Assembly (NCBI GenBank): GCA_965217195.1
Contig: CBDCHL010000003.1
Coordinates: forward strand, 124,001-188,000
DNA: 64,000 bases
Source: UBA6623 sp965217195
GTDB taxonomy: Bacteria; Acidobacteriota; Terriglobia; Bryobacterales; UBA6623
Direction of reading: 5' to 3'
A model generated the notes under the pieces. That model saw only the letters and a program-made list of their open reading frames with translations, was not told where the DNA came from and did not search any database. Both the position numbers and the translations under genes were made by a program. Within the stretch, counting starts at the first letter, position 1. Each line of letters begins with the position of its first letter. Below, in pieces: positions 43,181 to 50,691 of this stretch.

Positions 43181-44326
43181 ATGTCCGCGAAAACCAGATT
43201 CGTCGAAGACCTCCAAGCGGACGAGAAGGTCACGGACTTCTTCTTGGTGCAAACCAAGGACGTGCGGCTGAAGAAGTCGGGTGATCCTTACCTTTCCCTC
43301 GTTCTGTCGGATCGAACCGGGCGGGTGGACGCGAAGATGTGGGACGACATCGAGGATGTCGTCGACACCTTCGGCAGCGGCGATTTCGTCAAGGTCGCCG
43401 GGTTCGTCCAGATCTACCGCATGAAGCCGCAGATCACGATCCAGCGGTTGCGCACGGCGGACGAATCCGAAGTCCGGATCAGCGACTATCTTCCTCACAC
43501 GAAGAAGAACATTGACGAAATGTTTGCGGCGCTCAAGGCGCGCGTGGCGACTTTCGAAAATGCGGATCTTAAGCGCCTGCTTGAATCGTTTCTGAACGAC
43601 GAGGAAGTAGCAGAGCGCTTCAAGCGTGCACCCGCGGCAAAGTCAATGCACCACGCCTCTATCGGAGGCTTGCTTGAACACGTCACGTCATTGATGGGGC
43701 TCGCGGAACTGGTCGGTGGCCACTACGACTTCATCGATGTGGAATTGTTGCAGACCGGTGTCGTGTTGCATGACCTGGGCAAGATCTACGAACTGCGTTA
43801 CGAGCGCACGTTTCAATACACGGACGAGGGACAGCTGCTGGGTCATATTTCGATCGTCCTGCGGTTGCTGGATCGAAAGTGCGCGGAGCTGCCTGATTTT
43901 CCGCCCAAGCTGAAGACGCTCGTCGAGCATCTGATTCTGAGTCATCACGGGAAGTACGAATTCGGCTCGCCCAAGCTTCCGTCGTTTCCCGAGGCGCTGT
44001 TGCTGCACTACCTCGACGACACGGATTCGAAGCTCGAAAGCATGCGCGCGTCGATCGCCGCGTACCGCGAGGAAGACAGCGGCTGGACGCCCTACAACCC
44101 TTCGCTCGAGCGCAGCCTACTCAACAAAGAACGATTCCTGACGGGCCGCGGGCCCGACGCAGCCGAGGGCGCCCCCGCGCCGGACGGGGGGTCGCAACAA
44201 GTGCAAGGTAAGCCGCCGACCTCGGCCGCGCCGCCGGATCGGCCGAAAACCAAATCTCCGCGAACCTCGTCTTTGTTCGGCGAGCAACTCCAATCCGCGT
44301 TGGACACGCCGAAGAGCGAAGAGTAG
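43181..44326 (+). CDS. YhaM-family 3'-5' exoribonuclease (OB fold plus HD domain)
   Basis: The 381-residue cytosolic protein has an N-terminal OB-fold (about 10-100, 'SLVLSDRTGRVDAKMWDDIED', 'VKVAGFVQIY') and a C-terminal HD domain: 'HHASIGGLLEHVTSLMGL', 'TGVVLHDLGKIYEL' (HD motif) and 'LILSHHGKYEFGSPKLP'. YhaM degrades RNA and ssDNA from the 3' end with Mn. The last ~60 residues are Pro/Ala-rich and probably disordered. It is on the same strand as the SurA-like and BlaI-like genes. Confidence 0.9.
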   Translation: MSAKTRFVEDLQADEKVTDFFLVQTKDVRLKKSGDPYLSLVLSDRTGRVDAKMWDDIEDVVDTFGSGDFVKVAGFVQIYRMKPQITIQRLRTADESEVRISDYLPHTKKNIDEMFAALKARVATFENADLKRLLESFLNDEEVAERFKRAPAAKSMHHASIGGLLEHVTSLMGLAELVGGHYDFIDVELLQTGVVLHDLGKIYELRYERTFQYTDEGQLLGHISIVLRLLDRKCAELPDFPPKLKTLVEHLILSHHGKYEFGSPKLPSFPEALLLHYLDDTDSKLESMRASIAAYREEDSGWTPYNPSLERSLLNKERFLTGRGPDAAEGAPAPDGGSQQVQGKPPTSAAPPDRPKTKSPRTSSLFGEQLQSALDTPKSEE

Positions 44327-44403
44327 CCTTTTGGTCTTGTGTTCCGCCTTCGCACGGGCGAAAATAGAGGAAATCCGCGCCGCCAGAGTTCCCTGCGAGA
44401 TTC

Positions 44404-44799
44404 ATGCCCCCCGCCGGCACCGCCGAAGCTCCCCAACGCCTACTCCCCCCGCTCGAATTGGCGGCCATGAGATCGCTTTGGGCGCTGGAGCGCGCCACGG
44501 TGGCCGAAGTGCGGCAAGCCATGGAAGCGGAGCGCGAGCTGGCCTATACGACGGTCTTGACTTTGCTCGACCGATTGGCTCGCAAAGGCGCGGTCTCGCG
44601 GCGCAAACACGGCCGCGGTTTTGTCTATGAACCCGTCCTCGCGCGTCAATCCGAACGCGACCACGCCGTCGGCCGTTTGATCCACGAGCACTTCGACGGC
44701 TCGCGGCGCGAACTCCGCGCTTATCTCGACTCCGAGCCGGGGGCCTCGGATTCAGCGTCACGATTGGAACCGGAACCGATCGATTCGGCGCTCCTGTAG
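44404..44799 (+). CDS. BlaI/MecI-type transcriptional repressor
   Basis: The 131-residue protein has a winged-helix domain with BlaI/MecI words: 'LELAAMRSLWALERATVAEVRQAM', 'LAYTTVLTLLDRLARKGAVSRRKHGRGFVYEP'. The dimerisation helix follows ('HAVGRLIHEHFDGSRREL'). BlaI-type repressors are inactivated by a membrane sensor protease (BlaR/MecR). No such gene is here, so it may be a solo regulator. It lies 77 bp after the YhaM-like gene. Its targets are unknown. Confidence 0.88.
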   Translation: MPPAGTAEAPQRLLPPLELAAMRSLWALERATVAEVRQAMEAERELAYTTVLTLLDRLARKGAVSRRKHGRGFVYEPVLARQSERDHAVGRLIHEHFDGSRRELRAYLDSEPGASDSASRLEPEPIDSALL

Positions 44800-45349
44800 C
44801 ACTTGGCCCCGCTCGCTTGGGCGCCCCTTCCGGCTCGAAGAGACTAACCTCCGCGAAGGGCCTCGACGCCGCGGGTCCGCGGCTGCGGCGTGCTTGCTTG
44901 GCTCTCTTTCCGGCCATGGTTTGGAATAGGTGGCGCGAACTTCAGCTCATCTTAGCGTGACGCCCGGAAACTGTTGCAATGGTTTTGCGGTTCCTCGTAA
45001 CTCGGTTCACGGTTCACGGTTCACGGTTCACGGCTCACGGCTCACGGCTCACGGCTCACGGACAACCTACCCCACCGTCACGTACCCCGGCGACACGAAC
45101 CCATCACGCAAGCGTAGCGCAGGGCAGACCTGCGGCTTATTGCCGGCCCGCGAATTTGTCCGGCCCTCTCGGCTGGTCTCACGGCTCCTTCCGTCACCGA
45201 TCTCCATACCGTTTTTCTCCCTCGGGCTCCGTCCCCGATCTCGCCGATCTCGTCGCCGATCCCTCCGATCCCCAGATCCCGCTCGAGGCTGGGTTCGGGC
45301 TCAGTCCCCGATCACCCCCCGATCACCCCCCCCGATCACCCTCCCCTGA
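44800..45349. other. Low-complexity noncoding stretch
   Basis: About 550 bases with no supported gene. It holds the 7-bp tandem array at 45003-45058 and, from 45230 to 45348, several degenerate CCGATC-type and CCCCGATCACCC repeats. An open reading across these is a repeat artefact. Confidence 0.6.
45003..45058. repeat. 7-bp tandem repeat, eight units in two variants
   Basis: Four copies of CGGTTCA are followed directly by four copies of CGGCTCA. The blockwise change suggests the array grew by slippage in two rounds. No spacer is present. Confidence 0.95.
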
Positions 45350-45623
45350 GGCTCGCAAAGCACCCCGGCAAGACATTCATTGGCAGGATCGAAAAAGGCT
45401 TGACTTCCTGGGCTACCATTTCAGCCCACGGGGGCTGACGCCGGCCCGGCAGACGATTGAAAACCTTTTGGAGCGTGCTATCCGGCTTTATGGGCAAGAG
45501 CCGGGCGAGGAGATGGCTCCCGTCCGGCTTGGAGCGTACGTTCGGCGGTGGGAGGGTTGGGCGCGTGCAGGCTTAGACAATTGGATCGCCAATGAGCGGC
45601 CCATAGCCTTATCTGGCCGCTAG
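45350..45623 (+). pseudogene. Remnant of a group II-intron-type reverse transcriptase C-terminus
   Basis: From about 45350 one frame reads 'AKHPGKTFIGRIEKG', and the next frame continues 'LDFLGYHFSPRGLTPARQTI' and 'YVRRWEGWARAGLDNW'. Joined, these match the C-terminal part of reverse transcriptases of the group II intron/maturase type, where 'KTFIGRIEKGFDFLGYHFSP' is the usual run. One missing base in the 'G-F-D' position breaks the frame. The catalytic region with YADD lies upstream and is absent; the preceding DNA is repeat-rich. It is a dead fragment. Its 3' end meets the disrupted secreted gene on the other strand. Confidence 0.7.
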
Positions 45624-45903
45624 GGCAAGACGGCATTCATCACGTCTTGACAACCATCGCCTTTCAAAAATTTCTTCCACCGCGCTGCGACCTTCCCGGT
45701 TATCTGATGTGTATGGTTGTGATTTGGCGCTCCTCCGCAATTGATGATGCCGGTAGAACAAGATTTTTCTCCGGATCCGGCTTTCAGGAAGAGGCCTTGG
45801 AATTCGCACGCTGGACCTGCAGTTTGCGTGGCGATTAACACCACAGAGGGTATGCCACGCACGACAGCGCACCGTCTGAATATGATCCCCGTGGCGTTAG
45901 CTA
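45620..45903 (-). pseudogene. 3' part of a small secreted gene split by an IS630 element
   Basis: This 93-codon fragment starts 'ANATGIIFRRCAVVRGI' and ends 'DVMNAVLP'. It contains several Cys and a His cluster 'NHNHTH'. It begins at the TA duplication left of the IS element. When the element and one TA are removed, it joins the 5' fragment (46997-47119) in frame. The combined product would be 134 residues with a signal peptide. The family is not recognised. Confidence 0.75.
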
Positions 45904-46996
45904 CTGAGTCTCGCATAATATACTGTCAATCGAGACAAAGAGAAGACTGTTTCCAGAAAGCGGTAATCAAGCGCGGTTTGCGGCGCATTCGCCGCAGCGC
46001 TTTGCGGGCGCGCTCGTCGAGTTCCCAGTAGTCCTTCGGGCAGACGTTGGGCAACTCGTGCTGCTTCCAGTACGCCCAAATGTATTCCACCGGGTTCAAC
46101 TCCGGCGCATAGGGCGGCAAGTACTCCGTTGCGATGTGATCCTCGGAGAGCTGGATGAACTCCCGCACCAGGCGGCTGCGGTGCGCCGGCAGCCGGTCCC
46201 AGACGATCAGCAGTGGGCCGTCGATGTGGCGCACCAAAGCCTTCAGGAAGTCGATGACCTCCAGCTCGCCGATCGCGCCGGGATAGAGCCGGAAGTAAAA
46301 GTTGCGCAACGTCAGCCCGGCCGACACCGACAGCTTGTCCCAGTTGAAGTTGAACTCCAACACCGGTGTCTCGCCGCGCGGCGCCCAGGTGCGGCAACGA
46401 TGCGGCTTCTGACTCAATCCGCTTTCGTCGATGAAGACGATCGTACGTTCTTCTTTGCGGGCTTTTTTTTAATGGCCGGCCAAGTCTTGCGCTGCCAGCC
46501 GCGGATGGCCTCTTCGTTGCGCTCCCGCGCTTTGCCGACGGGCCGTTGCGGGCTCCAACCGAGCGCCCGCAGGATCTTCCAGACATGGCCCTCGTGATAG
46601 CGCACGCCGAACTCGTCTCCGATCAGACGAGCGACCCGCGGACAGCTCCACAGCGGCGTCGGGAAGCCGTGCGCCTCGGGGCCTTCCAGCAGCAACGCCT
46701 CGAGGCGTTCGAGCTGCGCGGCGTCCAACAGCGGCTTACGGCCGGCGCGGCCGGCCTGGCGCAACCCGGCTTCGCCGTCACGCCGGTATCGTCGCAGCCA
46801 CTCGCTGACGCTTTGCCGCGCGACCTTCAATCGCCTCGCTGTCTCGGACTGACTACAGCCTTGCTCGACCAACCGGATCGCTTTGAAACGGCGCTTCTCC
46901 AGGGCCTCGAAATCCCGCCGTACGCCTTTTGTATTTCCCATACATACAAAGACGTACGTACCCCAAAAAGGTGTCACTTTATTTTGCGAGATTCAA
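45904..46996 (-). mobile_element. IS630-family insertion sequence, 1093 bp
   Basis: The element has imperfect 25-bp terminal inverted repeats. The left end is CTGAGTCTCGCATAATA... (45904-45928) and the right end, read inward, is TTGAATCTCGCAAAATA... (46972-46996); 19 of 25 positions match. It is bounded by TA dinucleotides (45902-45903 and 46997-46998), the target-site duplication expected of IS630/Tc1-mariner elements. It carries one transposase in two frames. The left inverted repeat overlaps the transposase stop codon. It disrupts a secreted-protein gene. Confidence 0.9.
45926..46941 (-). CDS. IS630-family transposase, two frames joined by a -1 frameshift
   Basis: Frame A (46414-46941) supplies the N-terminal helix-turn-helix ('CSQSETARRLKVARQSVSEW') and linker. 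Frame B (45926-46417) has the catalytic part: 'IVFIDESG', 'LIVWDRLPAHRSRLV' and 'LNPVEYIWAYWKQHELPN', the DDE residues Asp, Asp and Glu. The first Asp lies upstream of frame B's first ATG, so B is not translated independently. Both frames overlap at an A8 run (T8 at 46463-46470 on plus), a slippery site; a -1 shift there joins them into a ~338-residue protein, the normal IS630 length. The start at 46941 is uncertain. Confidence 0.88.
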
Positions 46997-47119
46997 TAGT
47001 ATCTCATCGATGGTATCGTCGAAGTCATCTAAACATGTTGTTAACGGGGTCTGGGCAACTGTCGTCGGAAGGACGCTCATGTACAACAACCCGCCCAATA
47101 ACATCATCGTCATCCTCAT
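46979..47119 (-). pseudogene. 5' part of a small secreted gene split by an IS630 element
   Basis: A GAGGAG ribosome site is followed after 8 nt by an ATG, then a signal peptide (MRMTMMLLGGLLYMSVLPTT, VAQ) and 'LTTCLDDFDDTIDEIL'. The host reading ends at the TA duplication (codon CTA 46999-46997). Beyond it, IS sequence adds LNLAK and a TAA stop. Excision of the IS would restore a 134-residue protein (see the 3' part). The gene was clearly functional before insertion. The surrounding DNA is more AT-rich than the window average. Confidence 0.8.
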
Positions 47120-47446
47120 TTTTTCATCTCCTCAATCGATACTGTACCCAGATTTCACTCATGGTTCAACCCACCAAGTCAGGATTTTCTTTGGTGGTTG
47201 TTGGTGGATCGCTCGTCCACAACCCACAGAAGCCCTGAATTTTGCCGCTACCGAGGTTGGGGAATCTCGGAAGTTGCGGCGTCTACCGTCACGTTTGAGG
47301 GTGGTCCCGGCGCCGGGCCGGCCTATGACTTAGTCGTATTGACTTTACCCCCCCCACCGTCTAAGGTTTAGGCTTGAGTTTCTGTACTGGGGTCCTCAGG
47401 GGGTCCTCATTGGCTCCGGCAAATTGGCTGTAGGGGGAGAAAACTC
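47120..47446. other. Divergent intergenic region
   Basis: About 330 bases between the split secreted gene (minus) and the repeat-protein gene (plus), which must hold both promoters. It contains a direct repeat of GGGGTCCTCA near 47389-47410. No gene is seen. Confidence 0.4.
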
Positions 47447-48487
47447 ATGAAATTCACTCGATATGGTCACGCAGTTCGTTGCTTGTGCGCTTTTGTCCTT
47501 TGTCTTGCGGTTCATGCCGCGGCGCCCCGGGCCCAAGGGGCCGACGCAAAAGTCGTGGTCGATCGCAGCAAGGATAACGTCGGCCAAGACACCTCCATCG
47601 TGCTCGACGGCTTGGGATTCCCGGTTGTCAGCTACCGGGACGCAACCAATAACAATCTCAAGGTCTTGCATTGTGCGCGGGCGAATTGTCGAGGGCGAAA
47701 GTCCATCACCTCCCCCGATACCGGCGGCAACGTGGGCCAGTACACCTCGCTGGCGCTCGATGGCGCCGGCAACCCGGTCATTAGTTACTATTCCTCAGGA
47801 AATGGCAACCTGAAAGTGCTGCACTGCGATGATCCCAACTGTGTAGGCGACGAGAGCGGCAACATCAACTCCCCCGATACCGGCGGCAACGTCGGCCGGC
47901 ACACCTCGCTGGCGCTCGACGGCGGCGGCAACCCGGTCATCAGTTACTTTGACTTCACAAATCTGTATCTGAAAGTGCTGCACTGCGATGATCCCAACTG
48001 TGCCGGCGACGAGAGCGCCAACATCAACTCCCCCGATACCAACGGCGACGTCGGCCGGACCCCCTCGCTGGCGCTCGACGGCAGCGGCAACCCGGTGATT
48101 AGTTACTTTGACCAAACAAATCAGGACCTGAAAGTGCTGCACTGCGATGATCCCAACTGTGCCGGCGACGAGAGCGCCAACATCAACTCCCCCGATACCA
48201 ACGGCGCCGTCGGCTCGTTCACCTCGCTGGCGCTCGACGGCAGCGGCAACCCGGTCATTAGTTACTTTGACGGCGGAAATCAGGACCTGAAAGTGCTGCA
48301 CTGCGATGATCCCAACTGTGCAGGCGACCAGAGCGCCAATATCAACTCCCCCGATACCCGCGGCAACGTCGGCCAGCACGCCTCGCTGACGCTCGACGGC
48401 AGCGGCAACCCAGTCGTTAGTTACCGCGACCTCTCAAATCAAAACCTGAAGGTGCTGACCTGCGATGATCCCAATTGCGCGAAGTGA
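47447..48487 (+). CDS. Secreted protein of six ~53-residue repeats, propeller-like
   Basis: The 346-residue protein has a signal peptide (CLCAFVLCLAVHAAAPRA) and six tandem repeats with the core 'SLALDGSGNPVISYFD', 'LKVLHCDDPNCAGDE' and 'NINSPDT', each holding two Cys in HCDDPNC. Repeat one is divergent and repeat six is truncated. Successive repeats are about 159 bp apart and often nearly identical in DNA, showing recent expansion or gene conversion. Six blades suggest a six-bladed beta-propeller, with one disulfide per blade; this is inference. AGGGGGAG lies 7-8 nt upstream. A binding or surface role is likely. Confidence 0.82.
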   Translation: MKFTRYGHAVRCLCAFVLCLAVHAAAPRAQGADAKVVVDRSKDNVGQDTSIVLDGLGFPVVSYRDATNNNLKVLHCARANCRGRKSITSPDTGGNVGQYTSLALDGAGNPVISYYSSGNGNLKVLHCDDPNCVGDESGNINSPDTGGNVGRHTSLALDGGGNPVISYFDFTNLYLKVLHCDDPNCAGDESANINSPDTNGDVGRTPSLALDGSGNPVISYFDQTNQDLKVLHCDDPNCAGDESANINSPDTNGAVGSFTSLALDGSGNPVISYFDGGNQDLKVLHCDDPNCAGDQSANINSPDTRGNVGQHASLTLDGSGNPVVSYRDLSNQNLKVLTCDDPNCAK

Positions 48488-48961
48488 AGCTCGTGGGCCG
48501 GCCCCGCACCGGGCGTGGTCAGCGAAAGCTACCGGCCCACCGCTCTTGTGGTGAACGGTCCCGGTCTCACACCTTCGCCCACATCTTGATCCGCGTCGTG
48601 TTCGCGACGAAACAACAAGGCCCCGCTCTAGGGCTCCTGCCGCCGCTTCGCGGCTTAGGCAATTTGCGATCCGGCCGCGAACCGCCGGGGAGCGGCGACG
48701 TGGTTCGTCGAGGGCGAGCATCGTGCGATGCTCGGGGAGATGTCGCCCCCTCCCGAACCGCCCCCGGGGATGTCGCCACGAGTGGCGACACGGCACGCTG
48801 AGAGCGTGCGCCACGTCGGGTTTCGATTGAGCTTGGCCGCACTTTTCGCTCGGCGGGTTGGGGTGGTTGGCCGAGGGTTGGGTTTTCACGGCCCGACGGT
48901 TGAGGTTGGTTTTGGTTTTGCTGGGTAGTGGTCCTTTTGGGAGTCGCCGAGGCTTGACGGC
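48488..48961. other. Intergenic stretch with REP-like copy 3
   Basis: About 470 bases with no supported gene. A partial fragment GATGTCGCCCCC lies at about 48739, followed by the full REP-like copy at 48769-48820. Confidence 0.5.
48769..48820. repeat. REP-like palindromic repeat, copy 3
   Basis: Identical in the two hairpins to copy 1 at 13606: GTCGCCAC-GA-GTGGCGAC and GCACGC-TGAGA-GCGTGC, then GCCACGTCGG. Confidence 0.9.
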
Positions 48962-49810
48962 TTAGCCGCTTGGGATGGAGGACAGGCCTGCTTCTACTTT
49001 GCGCCTGATACGCTCGTCGGGCGGGTCCGGGAACTCCTTATTCTTCAAGGCGTTTACTAAAGCATTGGCTTCGTTCAGTAGCTTTTCGCGCAGCGCGACG
49101 TGGCGCGGGTCGCTAGCGCTCTTCGACACGGATGCGGGACCTTTGCGGCCGGCGATCGGAGTGGGTTGTGCCTGATTGACCGGGCCGTAGTCTTCCCGCG
49201 GGCCGTAATCTTCGATGACTTCGTCCCAAGCCGGTTCGCCGGCGGAGCGTGGACTTCCGTCCACGCCTCGGTCTCTGTTGGTTGCATCTTGGTTTTCCGC
49301 TTCGCGGAGTTTTCGGTCTTCTTTGCGGATTTTCATCATCAGCTCGACGGCGCGGTGGAGGCGGCGGTTCAGATGGCCGTCGTAGCGGGCCAGTTGGTTG
49401 AGGAATTGCGTCCCGCCGTACATCGATGCGCCGAGCAGTTGGAGCTTGCCTTCGTGTCCTTCCCGCATGCGCTCCGGGCGGTATGTTTGTTGATGAACGC
49501 GGGTCCTTTCGATCCCGGCGGTCATGACGGTGGCTTCGATACGGGAGAGACGTCGCATTCTCCACGCCGAGTCGGCGATTTGGAGGACGAGTTCTCTTTC
49601 GACGCAGTTTCGGGGGTTGTAGGTGTCCTCGTAAAGAGTGAGGTGACGGTCGAAATCGGCGGGATCTTCGCCGGGGATGACAGAGTCTAGGGCGAGCAGG
49701 CCGTGCTTGAGAGCGTTTTTGGATGAACGCTGCTTGCCCTCGGGTGTACGCGGTCCGGTAGATTGTTTTGCGTTTTTGCGATTAGCATTGATTTGTGCAT
49801 TGGTTGCCAT
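48962..49810 (-). CDS. STGPRTPEGK-type family protein of unknown function
   Basis: The 282-residue protein begins 'NAQINANRKNAKQSTGPRTP' and continues EGKQRSSKNALKHGLLA, a signature widespread in Acidobacteriota and Planctomycetota, often in several copies per genome. The middle is helical with many Arg/Glu; the C-terminus is charged with a second helical part. No catalytic motif is known. It starts with an ATG and lies next to REP-like and RAYT-like sequence elements, which is typical of its neighbourhoods but not evidence of function. Confidence 0.75.
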   Translation of the reverse strand: MATNAQINANRKNAKQSTGPRTPEGKQRSSKNALKHGLLALDSVIPGEDPADFDRHLTLYEDTYNPRNCVERELVLQIADSAWRMRRLSRIEATVMTAGIERTRVHQQTYRPERMREGHEGKLQLLGASMYGGTQFLNQLARYDGHLNRRLHRAVELMMKIRKEDRKLREAENQDATNRDRGVDGSPRSAGEPAWDEVIEDYGPREDYGPVNQAQPTPIAGRKGPASVSKSASDPRHVALREKLLNEANALVNALKNKEFPDPPDERIRRKVEAGLSSIPSG

Positions 49811-50214
49811 GAATGTTTACCTCAATTTCCTTGAAAAAAGGGGGACAGCCAGCCGATTTCCGGACTCCGCCGGCGTTGAAAGCAACGCAGTTCGACAGGC
49901 GGAAATCGGTGGCAGTCCGCGATTTTCACTCCGGGCAGGTTGCCCGTTAGTAGGATACGGCCGGTAGGGCGACTGAGTGGGGGTGGGGAATCGGTAAGTT
50001 GTTGGAGTTAAGGGAGAAATATTTCTTGAGTTGACGTGATGGTTTGGTGTCGCCGGTCTCCGTTTGCCCTCGGGAGGGGGAACCGGCCGCCGGGCCGGCG
50101 GTTCCTTGGGCCCCGCCCCCGCTATCTGTGAACCGGGCTCGCGCCCGAAAAAGCGGTGTGAAAAATGGGGACTCTCCCGAGCACAGCCCCTGAGTCGCGC
50201 GGCCCGGTTTGGGT
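49811..50214. other. Intergenic stretch with a hairpin element
   Basis: About 400 bases, no supported gene. It holds a structured element at 49853-49909 and GGGGAC-type phrases at its edges (49840 and 50165). Confidence 0.5.
49853..49909. repeat. Hairpin element, REP/RAYT-like
   Basis: CCGATTTCCG (49853-49862) pairs with CGGAAATCGG (49900-49909) around a 37-base loop. The element is bracketed by GAAAAAAGGGGGACAGCC on the left and GGCAGTCCGCGATTTTCAC on the right, resembling GGGGACAGTCC elements near 27716. No transposase gene is present. Confidence 0.5.
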
Positions 50215-50664
50215 TTACGGGCGCTTCGGCACCAGCACCGTCCGCTTAAGGGTTAGTACGGTTTCGTCGCGTTGGTTGAAGCCGCGGGATTCGACGAAGA
50301 CGAGGCCTCGATCGGGCTTCGATTTCGATTCGCGCAAATTGACGATACGGCTTTCGGCGTAGATCGTGTCGCCGTGGAAGACCGGCCCGACGTGCTTGAT
50401 TTCCTTGTATTCGAGGGTGGCGATGGCGCGTCCGCTGATGTCGGCCACACTCATGCCGACGACGATGCTGAAGACGAGCGGGCCGACGACCAGCCGCTGT
50501 CCGTGCTGCAACTGTTCGGCGTAGTGGGCGTCGATGTGGAGAGGGTTTTGGTTCATGGTCAATAAGCTGAACCAGGTGTCGTCGGCCTCGGAGATCGTGC
50601 GGCCGGGCCAGTGCTTGAAGACCTGGCCGACTTCGAATTCTTCGTAGTATTTGCCGAATGCCAT
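50215..50664 (-). CDS. MaoC-like hot-dog dehydratase
   Basis: The 149-residue protein has the MaoC/hot-dog hydratase plan: 'KYYEEFEVGQVFKHWPGRTIS', 'DDTWFSLLTMNQNPLHIDAHYAEQ' with the catalytic Asp and His, 'VFSIVVGMSVADISGRAIA' and 'GDTIYAESRIVN'. Such enzymes hydrate enoyl-CoA or related thioesters. AGGAG at 7-8 nt upstream sets the start at 50664. It follows the ADHFE1-like gene after 27 bp on the same strand, so they are probably one operon. Confidence 0.9.
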   Translation of the reverse strand: MAFGKYYEEFEVGQVFKHWPGRTISEADDTWFSLLTMNQNPLHIDAHYAEQLQHGQRLVVGPLVFSIVVGMSVADISGRAIATLEYKEIKHVGPVFHGDTIYAESRIVNLRESKSKPDRGLVFVESRGFNQRDETVLTLKRTVLVPKRP

Positions 50665-50691
50665 GGGCTCTCCTTCGATGGGTGCCACGGG

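Noticed and set aside
45003..45348. CRISPR-like repeats
   Set aside because: Units are 7 bp and directly adjacent, without spacers; the later CCCCGATCACCC repeats are irregular.
45350..45623. A complete group II intron
   Set aside because: No domain V hairpin or upstream maturase part is present; only a broken C-terminal fragment remains.
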